64,000 nucleotides of DNA from Streptomyces sp. NBRC 110028 (GCF_001417735.1 NZ_BBUZ01000022.1:620001-684000); one strand, 5' to 3'; positions 1 to 11,301 are shown, counted from the first letter of the stretch. Made by a program: numbers and translations. The notes: generated by a model from the sequence alone, not told the origin.

Positions 1-2
1 AC

Positions 3-857
3 GGGGAGTACGGGGCGAACGGGGAACGGCACGGAGACCAGTTCGGAAAACGGCACGGAGACCAGTTCGGAACGGACGGCGATCGCGGCGGCCGGGCGGC
101 CGGGCTCGCCGTGTACATGCTGCGCAGACGCGCCTCCATGGCCTTCGCCGGAGGCGCGTACGCCTATCCGGGTGGCGCGGTGGACCCGCGGGACGAGCGG
201 ATGGTCGCCTGGGCCGGGCCCTCGCGCGCCCAGTGGGCGCGGCGGCTGGGCCTCGACGAGAGCGACGCGACCCAGGCTCAGGCCATCGTGTGCGCGGCGG
301 TCCGGGAGACCTTCGAGGAGGCCGGCGTGCTCCTCGCGGGCCCGACCCCGCACACGGTCGTCGCGGACACCACGGGCGACGACTGGGAGGCGGACCGCCT
401 GTCGCTGGTCGCCCGGGACCTGTCGTTCGCCGAATTCCTCGACCGGCGCGGACTGGTGCTCCGCTCGGACCTGCTCGGCGGCTGGGCGCGCTGGATCACT
501 CCGGAGTTCGAACCACGCCGCTACGACACCTGGTTCTTCGTGGCCGCGCTGCCGCGGGGACAGCGCACGCGCAACGCCTCCACGGAGGCGGACCGCACGG
601 TCTGGATCCGTCCCGGGGACGCGGCCGACCGCTACGACCGGGGCGAGCTGCTGATGATGCCCCCGACCATCGCGACGCTACGGCAGCTGCGGCGCCACAA
701 CACGGTTCACGACGCGCTGGTGGCCGCCACGGACCAGGACCTCACCCCGGTGCTCGCACAGGCCCGGCGGGAGGGCGATCAGCTGGTGCTGAGCTGGCCG
801 GGCCACGACGAGTTCACCAAGCTCATCCCGGGCGCCACGGGGGAGCCGCGAGCATGA
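3..857 (+). CDS. Nudix hydrolase, 5' end outside window
   Basis: This is a Nudix-family pyrophosphohydrolase, cytoplasmic, substrate unknown. The Nudix box is visible as the PGG of the AYAYPGG stretch followed by RETFEEAGV, matching the REUXEEXGU core. The frame stays open to the left edge, so the true start is probably outside the window. A GTG at 111 (Val-Tyr-Met-Leu-Arg-Arg-Arg) is the first internal start candidate, but family members normally carry 40-50 more residues before this point. The upstream in-frame part holds a 24-bp direct duplication (25-72) that adds a repeated octapeptide. The stop overlaps the next ATG as ATGA, so it is probably co-transcribed with the metallo-beta-lactamase-fold gene. 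Confidence 0.85.
   Translation, partial: GEYGANGERHGDQFGKRHGDQFGTDGDRGGRAAGLAVYMLRRRASMAFAGGAYAYPGGAVDPRDERMVAWAGPSRAQWARRLGLDESDATQAQAIVCAAVRETFEEAGVLLAGPTPHTVVADTTGDDWEADRLSLVARDLSFAEFLDRRGLVLRSDLLGGWARWITPEFEPRRYDTWFFVAALPRGQRTRNASTEADRTVWIRPGDAADRYDRGELLMMPPTIATLRQLRRHNTVHDALVAATDQDLTPVLAQARREGDQLVLSWPGHDEFTKLIPGATGEPRA
25..72 (+). repeat. 24-bp tandem duplication
   Basis: Two adjacent copies of a 24-bp unit beginning AACGGCACGGAGACC lie in the open frame of the Nudix gene. The unit is a multiple of three, so it lengthens the protein by eight residues (RHGDQFGK/T) without a frameshift. Confidence 0.7.
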
Positions 858-1684
858 CGTACGCAGCCGCCCTGCCCGGTCAGCCGCGCGGAGGCGCGAT
901 CGGCGGCCCGGCGACCGACCGCGCCGTCTGTGTCCTCGCGCCGAATCCGTCGCCCATGACGCTGGACGGCACCAACACCTGGATCGTCGCCGAGCCGGAC
1001 TCCGACCTCGCTGTCGTCATCGATCCCGGCCCGCGGGACGACGGCCACCTGGAGAACGTCATCGCGACGGCGGAGCGGGCCGGGAAGCGGATCGCGCTGA
1101 CGCTGCTGACCCACGGCCACCCCGACCACGCGGAGGGCGCGGCCCGCTTCGCCGAGCTGACCCGGACGCGGGTCCGGGCGCTGGACCCCGAGCTGCGGCT
1201 CGGCGACGAGGGGCTGGAACAGGGGGACGTCATAACCACCGGCGGTCTGGAGATGCGGGTGGTGCCCACGCCCGGCCACACCGCCGACTCGCTGTCCTTC
1301 CACCTCCCGGCCGACGCCGCGGTCCTGACCGGCGACACGGTGCTCGGGCGCGGCACCACGGTCGTCGCGCATCCGGACGGGCGGCTCGGCGACTACCTGG
1401 ACTCGCTGCGGCGGCTGCGGTCGCTCACGGTGGACGACGGCGTCGGTACGGTGCTGCCGGGCCACGGCCCGGTGCTGAACGACGCGCAGGGCGTGGTGGA
1501 GTACTACCTGGCACACCGCGCCAACCGCCTCGCGCAGGTCGAGACGGCGGTCGAGAGCGGCCACCGCACGCCCTCGGAGGTCGTGGCGCACGTCTACGCG
1601 GACGTGGACCGGTCGCTGTGGCCCGCGGCCGAGCTGTCGGTGCGCGCCCAGCTGGACTATCTGCGCGAGCACGGGCTGATCTGA
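854..1684 (+). CDS. metallo-beta-lactamase-fold hydrolase
   Basis: This 276-residue protein has the MBL fold and is probably a cytoplasmic metal-dependent hydrolase of the glyoxalase II/LACTB2 type. The zinc-binding motif THGHPDH (HxHxDH) lies near residue 84. Further conserved elements are the GHTADS segment, the TGDTVLG segment that supplies the bridging Asp, and a late GHGPV segment. The start is the ATG overlapping the Nudix stop (ATGA); a longer open frame upstream lacks the family signature. The substrate cannot be assigned from sequence; glyoxalase II, RNase or thioesterase activity are all possible in this fold. It probably forms an operon with the Nudix gene. Confidence 0.88.
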   Translation: MTYAAALPGQPRGGAIGGPATDRAVCVLAPNPSPMTLDGTNTWIVAEPDSDLAVVIDPGPRDDGHLENVIATAERAGKRIALTLLTHGHPDHAEGAARFAELTRTRVRALDPELRLGDEGLEQGDVITTGGLEMRVVPTPGHTADSLSFHLPADAAVLTGDTVLGRGTTVVAHPDGRLGDYLDSLRRLRSLTVDDGVGTVLPGHGPVLNDAQGVVEYYLAHRANRLAQVETAVESGHRTPSEVVAHVYADVDRSLWPAAELSVRAQLDYLREHGLI

Positions 1685-1697
1685 GCGCTCCGGGCAT

Positions 1698-1765
1698 GGC
1701 GAAGGGCCAAAGGCGAAGGGCCAAAGGCGAAGGGCCAGAGGCGAAGGCCCATGGCGAAGGGCCCC
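1698..1765. repeat. 14-bp tandem repeat array (about 5 copies)
   Basis: Units of GGCGAAGGGCCAAA repeat at 1698, 1712 and 1726, with degenerate copies at 1740 and 1753. The array lies just after the MBL-fold gene stop, and its last copy forms the left arm of the terminator hairpin at 1757-1790. Confidence 0.85.
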
Positions 1766-1790
1766 GGCCGGGAATCCGGCAGGGGCCCTT
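1757..1790. terminator. bidirectional terminator hairpin
   Basis: AAGGGCCCC pairs with GGGGCCCTT, and an inner GCCGG/CCGGC stem closes a GAAT loop. There is one internal G/A mismatch. It sits between the convergent MBL-fold gene and crp. Confidence 0.8.
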
Positions 1791-1825
1791 CTTGTGTCTT
1801 GTCCTGCTGTCCTACGCGCCGTTCG

Positions 1826-2500
1826 TCAGCGGGACCGCTTGGCCAGCCGCTCGACGTCCAGCAGGATCACCGCGCGCGCCTCCAGCCGCAGCCAGCCGCG
1901 GCCCGCGAAGTCGGCGAGTGCCTTGTTGACCGTCTCGCGGGAGGCGCCGACCAGCTGGGCCAGCTCCTCCTGGGTCAGGTCGTGGACGACGTGAATGCCC
2001 TCCTCCGACTGCACACCGAAGCGGCGCGACAGGTCGAGCAGGGCCCGGGCGACGCGGCCGGGCACGTCGGAGAAGACGAGGTCGGACATCTGGTCGTTGG
2101 TCTTGCGCAGGCGCCGTGCCACGGCGCGCAGCAGCGCGGAGGCGACCTCGGGGCGGGCGTTGAGCCATGGCTGGAGGTCGCCGTGGCCGAGGCCGAGCAG
2201 CTTGACCTCGGTGAGGGCGGTGGCGGTGGCGGTGCGCGGGCCGGGGTCGAAGAGCGAGAGCTCACCGATCAGCTCGCCGGGGCCGAGCACGGCGAGCATG
2301 TTCTCGCGGCCGTCGGGAGAGGTGCGGTGGAGCTTCACCTTGCCCTCGGTGACCACGTACAGGCGGTCGCCCGGGTCCCCTTCGTGGAAGAGGGCGTCAC
2401 CCCGCGCGAGGGTGGCCTCTCCCATGGAGGCGCGCAGCTCAGCGGCCTGCTCGTCATCGAGCGCCGCGAAGAGCGGGGCGCGCCGCAGAACGTCGTCCAC
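1826..2500 (-). CDS. crp: Crp/FNR-family transcriptional regulator
   Basis: This 224-residue cyclic-nucleotide-receptor-type regulator matches the usual Streptomyces Crp length. The N-terminal cNMP-binding beta-roll (about residues 10-120) contains the GELIGELSLFDPGPRTATATA phosphate-binding-cassette region. The C-terminal winged helix has the HTH LTQEELAQLVGASRETVNKAL (about residues 170-190). The start is the GTG at 2500, preceded by AAGGAG at good spacing; an upstream in-frame ATG at 2572 lacks a ribosome-binding site. In Streptomyces, Crp influences germination, growth and secondary metabolism. It is divergent from nth. Confidence 0.93.
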   Translation of the reverse strand: MDDVLRRAPLFAALDDEQAAELRASMGEATLARGDALFHEGDPGDRLYVVTEGKVKLHRTSPDGRENMLAVLGPGELIGELSLFDPGPRTATATALTEVKLLGLGHGDLQPWLNARPEVASALLRAVARRLRKTNDQMSDLVFSDVPGRVARALLDLSRRFGVQSEEGIHVVHDLTQEELAQLVGASRETVNKALADFAGRGWLRLEARAVILLDVERLAKRSR

Positions 2501-2562
2501 GAGTCTCTCCTTGTCGACATGCACAGGGGACCGTCGTCCCCATGATGCCGGACGGTAAAACA

Positions 2563-2576
2563 GTGCGATCAATCAC
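2563..2576. promoter_or_regulatory. possible Crp operator in crp-nth interval
   Basis: GTGCGATCAATCAC resembles the Streptomyces Crp site as I remember it (GTG-N6-GNCAC) with one mismatch. It lies upstream of both crp and nth, so it could mediate autoregulation. This is a single sequence match only. Confidence 0.3.
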
Positions 2577-2680
2577 AAGTTTGACGCACTGGCCTGCCGG
2601 GCCGTGCGGCAGGGGTCCGATTGGGCGGGGTCTGGTCGGTGGCCCGGCCGGATGTCGGTGGCTGGGCTTAGGCTGGCCGG

Positions 2681-3757
2681 GTGTCCAATACGCCGGTGAG
2701 AGCACGGGGCAAGGGGGCCGAACGGGTGACCGCATCTCGTAATTCCGCTGTGGGCGAACAAGCGCCCGCCGAGCCGATGAAAGCGGCGAAGGTGCCCAAA
2801 GCGGCCAAGCCGGCCACTCCCACCACATCCGCTGAGCCCGCGCAGCCCGCGAAGGCGGCCAAGAGCGACAAGGCGGCCAAGAGCGACAAAGCGGCCAAGA
2901 GCGCGAGCGCGGCCAAGAGCGCGAGCGCGGCCAAGCCCGCGAAGGCGGTCAAGGAGGCCAAGGCCGCCAAGCCTTCGAAGCCGCCCCGGCCGGAATCCCG
3001 GACCGCGCTCGTGCGCCGCGCCCGGCGCATCAACCGTGAGCTGGCCGACGTCTATCCGTATGCCCACCCCGAGCTGGATTTCGAGAACCCGTTCCAGTTG
3101 CTGGTCGCCACGGTCCTGTCCGCGCAGACCACCGATCTGCGGGTCAACCAGACCACCCCCGCGCTCTTCGCCGCCTACCCGACCCCCGAGGACATGGCGG
3201 CCGCCGACCCCGAGGCGCTGGAGCAGCTGATCAGGCCCACGGGCTTCTTCCGCGCCAAGGCCAAATCCCTGCTGGGGCTCTCGGCCGGGCTGCGCGACCG
3301 CTTCGACGGCGAGGTGCCGGGGCGCCTGAAGGACCTGGTCACGCTGCCCGGCGTCGGCCGCAAGACGGCCAACGTGGTCCTGGGGAACGCGTTCGGGGTG
3401 CCGGGGCTCACCGTGGACACCCACTTCGGGCGGCTGGTGCGGCGCTGGAAGTGGACCGAGCAGGAGGACCCGGAGAAGGTCGAGGCGGAGATCGCCGCGC
3501 TCTTCCCGAAGAGCGAGTGGACGATGCTCTCGCACCGCATCATCTTCCACGGCCGTCGCGTCTGCCACGCCCGCAAGCCCGCCTGCGGCGCCTGCCCCAT
3601 CGCCCCGCTGTGCCCGGCGTACGGGGAGGGCGAGACCGATCCGGACAAGGCGAAGAAGCTGCTGAAGTACGAGATGGGCGGTCGGCCGGGGCAGCGGCTG
3701 CGGCCACCCGCCGACTACCCGGGGAGCCCCGCCGCCCCGCTGGGAGCCGCCGGATGA
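2681..3757 (+). CDS. nth: endonuclease III (base-excision repair)
   Basis: This is a DNA glycosylase/AP lyase for oxidised pyrimidines. The helix-hairpin-helix [12 protein letters not shown] (near residue 225) contains the catalytic Lys, and VDTH supplies the catalytic Asp. A C-terminal [4Fe-4S] loop with spacing C-x6-C-x2-C-x5-C lies near residues 290-310. The catalytic core begins near residue 105. Before it is a Lys/Ala/Ser-rich low-complexity extension built from repeats such as AAKSDK and AAKSAS, which may help non-specific DNA binding (inference). It starts with GTG at 2681; another GTG at 2696 is possible. It overlaps the next gene as ATGA. Confidence 0.93.
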   Translation: MSNTPVRARGKGAERVTASRNSAVGEQAPAEPMKAAKVPKAAKPATPTTSAEPAQPAKAAKSDKAAKSDKAAKSASAAKSASAAKPAKAVKEAKAAKPSKPPRPESRTALVRRARRINRELADVYPYAHPELDFENPFQLLVATVLSAQTTDLRVNQTTPALFAAYPTPEDMAAADPEALEQLIRPTGFFRAKAKSLLGLSAGLRDRFDGEVPGRLKDLVTLPGVGRKTANVVLGNAFGVPGLTVDTHFGRLVRRWKWTEQEDPEKVEAEIAALFPKSEWTMLSHRIIFHGRRVCHARKPACGACPIAPLCPAYGEGETDPDKAKKLLKYEMGGRPGQRLRPPADYPGSPAAPLGAAG

Positions 3758-4440
3758 CGAGCACGTACGGCGGAGGCGTGCGGGTCAGCTCCCAGGGGCT
3801 GCCCGAGTGGCTGCTCCCCGTGGCGCGAGCGGCCGAGACGATCGAGCCGCACCAGCTGAGCCGGTTCCTGCCGCCGCCGCAGGGCGGCGGCCGCCCCTCC
3901 GCCGTGCTGGTGCTCTTCGGGGAGGGTCCTGACGGCCCCGAGCTGCTGCTGATGGAGCGGTCCGGGTCGCTGCGCTCCCACGCGGGCCAGCCGTCCTTCC
4001 CCGGCGGCGCGCTCGACCCCGAGGACGGCGATCCGGACGGGGCCGGTCCGCTGCACGCGGCGCTGCGCGAGGCCGAGGAGGAGACCGGGCTCGATCCCAC
4101 GGGCGTCCAGGTCTTCGCCGTCCTGCCGCGCCTGTACATCCCCGTGAGCGGCTTCGTCGTGACGCCCGTGCTGGGCTGGTGGCGGCGGCCGAGCCCGGTC
4201 GGGCCGGTGGACCCTGCCGAGACGGCCCGGGTCTTCACGGTTCCCGTGGCGGATCTCACGGACCCGGCCAACCGGGCGACGACCGTCCACCCCAGCGGTC
4301 ACCGGGGCCCGGCGTTCCTGGTCGGAGGGGCTCTGGTCTGGGGTTTCACGGCGGGTGTGATCGATCGCATACTGCACTACGCGGGCTGGGAACGACCATG
4401 GGACCGGGCGAAGCACGTCCCACTCGACTGGCGCGCGTGA
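3754..4440 (+). CDS. CoA pyrophosphatase-type Nudix hydrolase
   Basis: This 228-residue Nudix protein has the additional CoA-pyrophosphatase (UPF0035) signature [13 protein letters not shown] directly before the Nudix box, whose core is REAEEETGL. Known members cleave CoA and its derivatives to phosphopantetheine and 3',5'-ADP. The ATG at 3754 overlaps the nth stop (ATGA), implying translational coupling. The following membrane protease gene starts 12 bp after this stop, so nth, this gene and the protease probably form one operon. Confidence 0.9.
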   Translation: MTSTYGGGVRVSSQGLPEWLLPVARAAETIEPHQLSRFLPPPQGGGRPSAVLVLFGEGPDGPELLLMERSGSLRSHAGQPSFPGGALDPEDGDPDGAGPLHAALREAEEETGLDPTGVQVFAVLPRLYIPVSGFVVTPVLGWWRRPSPVGPVDPAETARVFTVPVADLTDPANRATTVHPSGHRGPAFLVGGALVWGFTAGVIDRILHYAGWERPWDRAKHVPLDWRA

Positions 4441-4452
4441 GACGGTGTCCCG

Positions 4453-5652
4453 GTGAATGTGCTGGACATCCTGCTGCTGCTCGCCGCCGTGTGGTTCGCG
4501 ATCATCGGCTATCGCCAGGGCTTCGTCGTCGGCGTGCTGTCGGTGATCGGATTCGTCGGCGGTGGCTTGGTCGCGGTCTATCTGCTGCCGGTCATCTGGG
4601 ACGGCACCACTGACCGCGCGTCGCCCGGCACCTTCGGCGCCATCGTGGCGATCGTGCTGGTGATCGTGTGTGCCTCGGTCGGCCAAGCGGCCACCACCCA
4701 CCTGGGGAACAAGCTGCGCCGGTACATCACCTGGACACCCGCGCGTGCCCTGGACGCGACCGGCGGCGCGCTGGTGAACGTCCTGGCGATGCTCATGGTC
4801 GCCTGGCTGATCGGCTCCCTGGTGGCCGGGACGTCGCTGCCCACGGTCGGCAAGGAGGTCCGCGACTCCAAGGTGCTGTTCGGGGTCTCCCGCGTGGTCC
4901 CGGAGAAGGCCAACTCCTGGTTCACCGACTTCTCCACCGTGCTCGCGCAGGGCGGCTTCCCGCAGGTCTTCTCGCCGTTCTCGAACGAGCCGATCCCCTC
5001 GGTGCCGCAGCCCGACCCGGCCCTCGCGCAGTCCCCGGTGGCCGGCCAGGCCCAGAAGAGCATCGTGAAGGTCGTCGGCACCGCCCCGAGCTGCGGCAAG
5101 GTCCTGGAGGGCTCCGGTTTCGTCTACGCGCCGAACCGGGTCATGACCAACGCCCATGTGGTCGGCGGGGTCGACGACCCGACCGTGCAAATAGGCGGCG
5201 AGGGCCGGCTGTACGACGCGAAGGTCGTCCTCTACGACTGGAAGCGCGACATCGCGGTCCTCGATGTGCCCTCGCTGCAGGCCCCCGCGCTGCAGTTCAC
5301 CCAGGGCGACGCGAACACCGGAGACGACGCGATCGTGGCCGGGTTCCCGGAGAACGGCGCGTTCGATGTGCGCGCGGCCCGCATCCGCGGCCGGATCACC
5401 GCCAACGGCCCGGACATCTACCACCGTGGCACCGTGCAGCGTGACGTCTACTCGCTGTACGCGACCGTGCGCCAGGGCAACTCCGGCGGCCCGCTGCTCA
5501 CCCCGCAGGGCAGGGTGTACGGCGTGGTCTTCGCCAAGTCGCTCGACGACGCGGCCACGGGGTACGCGCTGACGGCGGACGAGGTCCGCAAGGACGCCGA
5601 GAAGGGGCGTACGGCCGACCAGCCGGTGGACAGCCAGGGCTGTGCCCTCTAG
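4453..5652 (+). CDS. MarP-like membrane serine protease
   Basis: This 399-residue protein has an N-terminal CvpA-like domain with about four membrane helices (residues 1-135) and a C-terminal trypsin-like periplasmic domain (about 195-390). The catalytic triad is visible as NAHVV (His), RDIAVLDV (Asp) and RQGNSGGPL (Ser). This architecture matches mycobacterial MarP, which is needed for acid and oxidative stress resistance. Two Cys (in the PSCGK segment and the C-terminal QGCAL) are positioned for a regulatory disulfide. It starts with GTG at 4453 and has only a weak ribosome-binding site, consistent with coupling to the Nudix gene. Confidence 0.9.
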   Translation: MNVLDILLLLAAVWFAIIGYRQGFVVGVLSVIGFVGGGLVAVYLLPVIWDGTTDRASPGTFGAIVAIVLVIVCASVGQAATTHLGNKLRRYITWTPARALDATGGALVNVLAMLMVAWLIGSLVAGTSLPTVGKEVRDSKVLFGVSRVVPEKANSWFTDFSTVLAQGGFPQVFSPFSNEPIPSVPQPDPALAQSPVAGQAQKSIVKVVGTAPSCGKVLEGSGFVYAPNRVMTNAHVVGGVDDPTVQIGGEGRLYDAKVVLYDWKRDIAVLDVPSLQAPALQFTQGDANTGDDAIVAGFPENGAFDVRAARIRGRITANGPDIYHRGTVQRDVYSLYATVRQGNSGGPLLTPQGRVYGVVFAKSLDDAATGYALTADEVRKDAEKGRTADQPVDSQGCAL

Positions 5653-6084
5653 CCCCTGTTACCCGGTGCGTGCTCCGGTGCCTGCGCCGGTGCGTGCTTC
5701 CCGGTGCCCCGGTGCGCGTGTGGTGCGATGCCGGTAGGCCGTGCCTACCGGCTGCGTGGATGGCGCAGCCGCGCCGAGACCCAGCGGGCACGGCGCCGGA
5801 TGATGCGGGGAATCCCGACGATATTGGGATCATGGCCTTGAACAGGCCCGGAGCCGCCCCGCTCGGAAACGCTGAGTGCGGCATTGGCAGCAGCGGCGGC
5901 TTCGGGGCCGCGGCCGCTTGGTGCGTCACGGTAGTCGTGCGTCCAGCCCATACTTCGGACTGTGCCCCTGGCCCAAGGTCGGTAATCGCCGCTGACTGCG
6001 GCAATTGGCCTATGCGCCAGGCAAGTGGCTGTTCGAGAAACACCTGTTCGCACAGGGCCCGCCGGGGCTCGGCGCGGCGTCGGC
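5653..6084. other. 432-bp intergenic region between convergent genes
   Basis: It contains imperfect CCGGTGCG-type repeats just after the protease gene and the hairpin at 5731-5751. Open frames across it show no recognisable family and look like chance frames. I see no RNA gene. Confidence 0.5.
5731..5751. terminator. perfect inverted repeat, likely terminator
   Basis: CCGGTAGGC and GCCTACCGG flank a 3-nt CGT loop. It lies 79 bp after the protease stop and before a convergent gene, so termination is the likely role. A protein-binding site is the alternative. Confidence 0.5.
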
Positions 6085-7011
6085 TCAGCGGTCCGGTTCC
6101 GGGTCCTTGAGCCAGTTGATCAGCTCCGTGGAGAAGGCGTGCGGATCCTCCTCGTGCGGAAAGTGGCCGAGGCCGTCGAACAGCCGCCACCGGTACGGCG
6201 CCTCCACGTACTGCCCCGAGCCCGCCGCGCTGCGGGTGCGCATCACCGGGTCGAGCGACCCGTGCAGATGCAGGGTCGGCACCCGTACCGGCCGCTTCAT
6301 CCGGCGGTTGAACTGGAAACCGTCCGGCCGCGCCAGCGACCGCACCATCCAGCGGTACGGCTCGATCGAGCAGTGCGCGGTCGAGGGGATGACCATCGCG
6401 CGCCGGTAGACGTCCACCACCTCGTCCTCGGGCAGCCGCGGCCCGGACCAGTCCCGGATCAGCCGCCCCACGGCCGCCGCGTCGTCCGCGACCAGCTGGC
6501 GCTCGGGCAGCCACGGCCGCTGGAAGCCCCAGATGTGGGAGCCCGCGCTGCTCTGCCTGACGTCCCCGAGCATCGCCGAGCGCCAGCGCCGCGGATGCGG
6601 CATGGAGGCCACCGCGAGCCGCCGCAGCAGCTTCGGCCGCATCACCGCCGCCGTCCACGCCAGATATCCGCCCAGGTCATGGCCGACCAGGGCGGCGTCC
6701 GGCTCACCGAGGGAGCGGATCACGCCGGTGATGTCGAGGGCGAGGTTGGCCGGGTCGTAACCCCGCGGCGTACGGTCGCTGCCCCCCACTCCGCGCAGGT
6801 CCATCGCGACCGCCCGGTAGCCGGCATCGGCGAGCGCGGTCATCTGGTGCCGCCAGGTCCACCAGAACTGCGGAAACCCGTGGAGCAGCAGCACCAGCGG
6901 GCCGTCGCCCAGCTCGGCGATGTGGAAGCGCGCGCCGTTGGCCGCGACGTCCCGGTGGGTCCAGGGGCCGTCGAGCCGAACGACCGACGCGGGAATGTCA
7001 GGGACGGTCAT
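6085..7011 (-). CDS. epoxide-hydrolase-like alpha/beta hydrolase
   Basis: This 308-residue cytoplasmic alpha/beta hydrolase has the epoxide hydrolase signature. HGFPQFWW provides the HGxP oxyanion element and GHDLGG carries the nucleophilic Asp, where esterases would have Ser. The histidine of the triad is probably in DGLGHFPHEE near the C-terminus. The Asp nucleophile points to epoxide hydrolase or haloalkane dehalogenase chemistry rather than esterase activity. The start ATG at 7011 overlaps the stop of the upstream holin-like gene (ATGA), so the two are translationally coupled. Physiological substrate unknown. Confidence 0.87.
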   Translation of the reverse strand: MTVPDIPASVVRLDGPWTHRDVAANGARFHIAELGDGPLVLLLHGFPQFWWTWRHQMTALADAGYRAVAMDLRGVGGSDRTPRGYDPANLALDITGVIRSLGEPDAALVGHDLGGYLAWTAAVMRPKLLRRLAVASMPHPRRWRSAMLGDVRQSSAGSHIWGFQRPWLPERQLVADDAAAVGRLIRDWSGPRLPEDEVVDVYRRAMVIPSTAHCSIEPYRWMVRSLARPDGFQFNRRMKRPVRVPTLHLHGSLDPVMRTRSAAGSGQYVEAPYRWRLFDGLGHFPHEEDPHAFSTELINWLKDPEPDR

Positions 7012-7469
7012 GCCGACGAGCGTGTCACATTCTGTGCGGAGCGGCCGCCATTCTCACCCGCCCGCGGATGCGGCTTGACGTTCCCGAGGACGGCCGCCGT
7101 CTCCTTGGACGAGGCCATGGTCCGCTTGGGCGCCTTGACCTTCTTGAACTTCAGCAGCGCGAGCAGGCCCAGGATTCCCGCGATCAGCCAGTAGATGCCG
7201 CCCACGATCAGGAAGCACCAGGCGAGGCCGAGGCCGGTCCAGGACCGCATTCCGTAGGCGAGGGCGAAACTCAGCACCGGAAGTGAGAACAGGATCAGCA
7301 CCCCGGCGGCCATGCCGGCGCCACTGCCGACCGCCGCCTTCTTGGCGCCCACCCGGAGCTCGGCCTTGGCCAGCGCGATCTCGTCGTGCACCAGCGCGGA
7401 CAGCTCGGTGGTCGCCGTGGCCACCAGCTGGCCGAGGCTGCGGTTGCCGCCGTCGTCGGCTGCGCTCAT
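7008..7469 (-). CDS. phage-holin-superfamily-like membrane protein
   Basis: This roughly 153-residue protein belongs to the actinobacterial 'phage holin family' (holin superfamily III). It has an N-terminal amphipathic helical part (LVHDEIALAKAELR) followed by two long hydrophobic segments near residues 50-75 and 80-105. No phage genes lie nearby, and members are common in Streptomyces core genomes, so a lytic role should not be assumed. The ATG at 7469 is preferred because GGGAG lies six bases upstream; the in-frame ATG at 7475 has no spacing from that site. It is coupled to the downstream hydrolase. Confidence 0.75.
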   Translation of the reverse strand: MSAADDGGNRSLGQLVATATTELSALVHDEIALAKAELRVGAKKAAVGSGAGMAAGVLILFSLPVLSFALAYGMRSWTGLGLAWCFLIVGGIYWLIAGILGLLALLKFKKVKAPKRTMASSKETAAVLGNVKPHPRAGENGGRSAQNVTRSSA

Positions 7470-7645
7470 CGCCATCTCCCTCTGCTCTTGTACGTCTTCC
7501 GGTCGTCTTCGGCGCTCGTCGCGGTCTCGGCGCGTCGTCGGTGTGCAGCCGGCGCGTCTTCACACGACTGCGCGTTCTTCCGCGCGTGCAGGTCTTCTGC
7601 ACTGTTTCCGCGGCTTTCAAGCCTCTCAGATCATGGCGTCTCAGA

Positions 7646-9037
7646 TCATGCCGGACCATCGTCACCGGAGCCGTCCGCGGCGGTTACTTCGGCAAGCCGC
7701 CGGTGCTCCGCGGCCTTTGCCTCGAGCAGGGCGGCCATCCGGAGGTGGTATTCGGGGGTGTCGAGTTCGTAGACGTCGGGGATGCCGTCCATGTCCTCGT
7801 CCCGCTCCTCTTCCGTGTACAGCCGCCGGTAGCGGTTGTTGCGCAGCTTGAGGAGGACGCCCGCGAGCAGCGCGGCGCACAGCGAGCCGATGACGACCGC
7901 GGACTTCACCTCTTCGGCGAGCGCCGGAGCGCCGGGGAAGGCGAGTTCGCCGATGAGGAGGGAGACGGTGAACCCGATACCGGCGAGCATCGCGACGGCG
8001 AACACATCCGCCCAGGCCAGGTCCTCGTTCAGCTCGGCCTTGGTGAACCGGGCCGCGCACCATGAACCCCCGAAGACCCCGACGGCCTTGCCCACCACCA
8101 GGCCGAGGACGACGCCGAGGGTCTCGGGACGGGTGAAGACGTTCGCGACGGCGGCGCCGGATATCGGGACCCCGGCGGCGAAGAGGGCGAACACCGGCAC
8201 GGCGAGCCCGGCCGACAGCGGGCGCACCCGGTGCTCGACGCGTTCGGCGGGGGAACGGTCCTCGCCCTCGCGCACGGTGCAGCGCAGCATCAGGCCCATC
8301 GCGACGCCCGCGACGGTGGCGTGCACTCCGCTCGCGTGCATCAGGGCCCAGATCACCAGGCCGAGCGGGAGGTAGATGTACACGCCGCGTACGCCCTTGT
8401 GGTGCAGCAGCCGGAAGAGGGCGAGCCCGGCGAAGGACAGGCCGAGGGCGACGAAGTTGATGTCCTTGGTGAAGAAGATCGCGATGATCAGGATCGCCCC
8501 GAGGTCGTCGACGACCGCGAGGGTGAGCAGGAACGCGCGCAGGGCGGCCGGCAGCGCGGTGCCGATGACGGCGAGGACGGCGAGCGCGAAGGCGATGTCG
8601 GTGGCGGTCGGCACCGCCCAGCCCTTCAGACTGCCGCCGCCGGTCGCGTTGACGACGACGTAGACGAGAGCGGGGGCCGCCATGCCGCACAGCGCGGCGA
8701 TCACGGGCAGCGCGGCGGCCTTCGGATCGCGCAGCTCGCCCGCGACGAACTCGCGCTTCAGTTCGATGCCGGCGACGAAGAAGAAGATGGTGAGCAGGCC
8801 GTCCGTGGCCCAGGACTCGACGGAAAGGTGCAGATGCAGCGCCTGGGGGCCGAAGGAGAACTCCCTGATGTCGCCGTAGACGCCGCTGAGCGGGGTGTTC
8901 GCCAGAATCAGCGCGGCGATCGCGGCGAGGAGGAGGATCATGCCGCCGACGGTCTCGGTGCGCAGCGCGTCGGTGATGAACGTCCGCTCGGGCAGCGAGA
9001 GGCGGCCGAGGAACTTGCGGGTGGTGGGCGCGGCCAC
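7646..9037 (-). CDS. nhaA: Na+/H+ antiporter NhaA
   Basis: This 463-residue cytoplasmic-membrane sodium/proton antiporter has about 12 hydrophobic helices. Hallmarks visible are FFFVAGIELKREF, the TDIAFALAV unwound helix and VVDDLGAI carrying the paired Asp residues of the ion-binding site. The hydrophilic C-terminal tail after about residue 400 is Glu/Asp-rich and longer than in E. coli NhaA, as is usual in actinomycetes. The GTG start at 9037 is preceded by AGGAGG. It helps pH and Na+ homeostasis and is probably monocistronic. Confidence 0.94.
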   Translation of the reverse strand: MAAPTTRKFLGRLSLPERTFITDALRTETVGGMILLLAAIAALILANTPLSGVYGDIREFSFGPQALHLHLSVESWATDGLLTIFFFVAGIELKREFVAGELRDPKAAALPVIAALCGMAAPALVYVVVNATGGGSLKGWAVPTATDIAFALAVLAVIGTALPAALRAFLLTLAVVDDLGAILIIAIFFTKDINFVALGLSFAGLALFRLLHHKGVRGVYIYLPLGLVIWALMHASGVHATVAGVAMGLMLRCTVREGEDRSPAERVEHRVRPLSAGLAVPVFALFAAGVPISGAAVANVFTRPETLGVVLGLVVGKAVGVFGGSWCAARFTKAELNEDLAWADVFAVAMLAGIGFTVSLLIGELAFPGAPALAEEVKSAVVIGSLCAALLAGVLLKLRNNRYRRLYTEEERDEDMDGIPDVYELDTPEYHLRMAALLEAKAAEHRRLAEVTAADGSGDDGPA

Positions 9038-9169
9038 GGGCGGGGCCTCCTGGGTCGTCGGGCGGGTGCGGACACACGTGTGGTGTGTGCCGACCAGACT
9101 TCCCGGCGCGCCCTCGTCATCTTGTCGCGTTGTTGACGCGGCAGGTCTTCACCTTAACCGGAACGGACG

Positions 9170-9200
9170 AGGGGCGCTCCCGCATGGCGGGAGCGCCCCT
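9170..9200. terminator. strong hairpin terminator of acs
   Basis: A perfect 14-bp stem, AGGGGCGCTCCCGC with its complement, closes a 3-nt ATG loop. It lies 36 bp downstream of the acs stop on the minus strand. Confidence 0.85.
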
Positions 9201-9235
9201 CAGCCCGAAGACCGCTGGTCAGACTTCGCTGATGG

Positions 9236-11197
<1,962 letters not shown>

Positions 11198-11301
11198 GAC
11201 ATCTCCCATTCCCAGGGTGTCCGTTGTGTCCCGGCCATAGCTCATCAGCCTCGGGTAGGCCCTGACAAGGCCTGACGCCGTAAATTGGTTTAGACCTGTA
11301 C

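Noticed and set aside
7008-7469. Prophage remnant because of the holin-like protein
   Set aside because: No other phage genes nearby; this family is a normal chromosomal component in Streptomyces.
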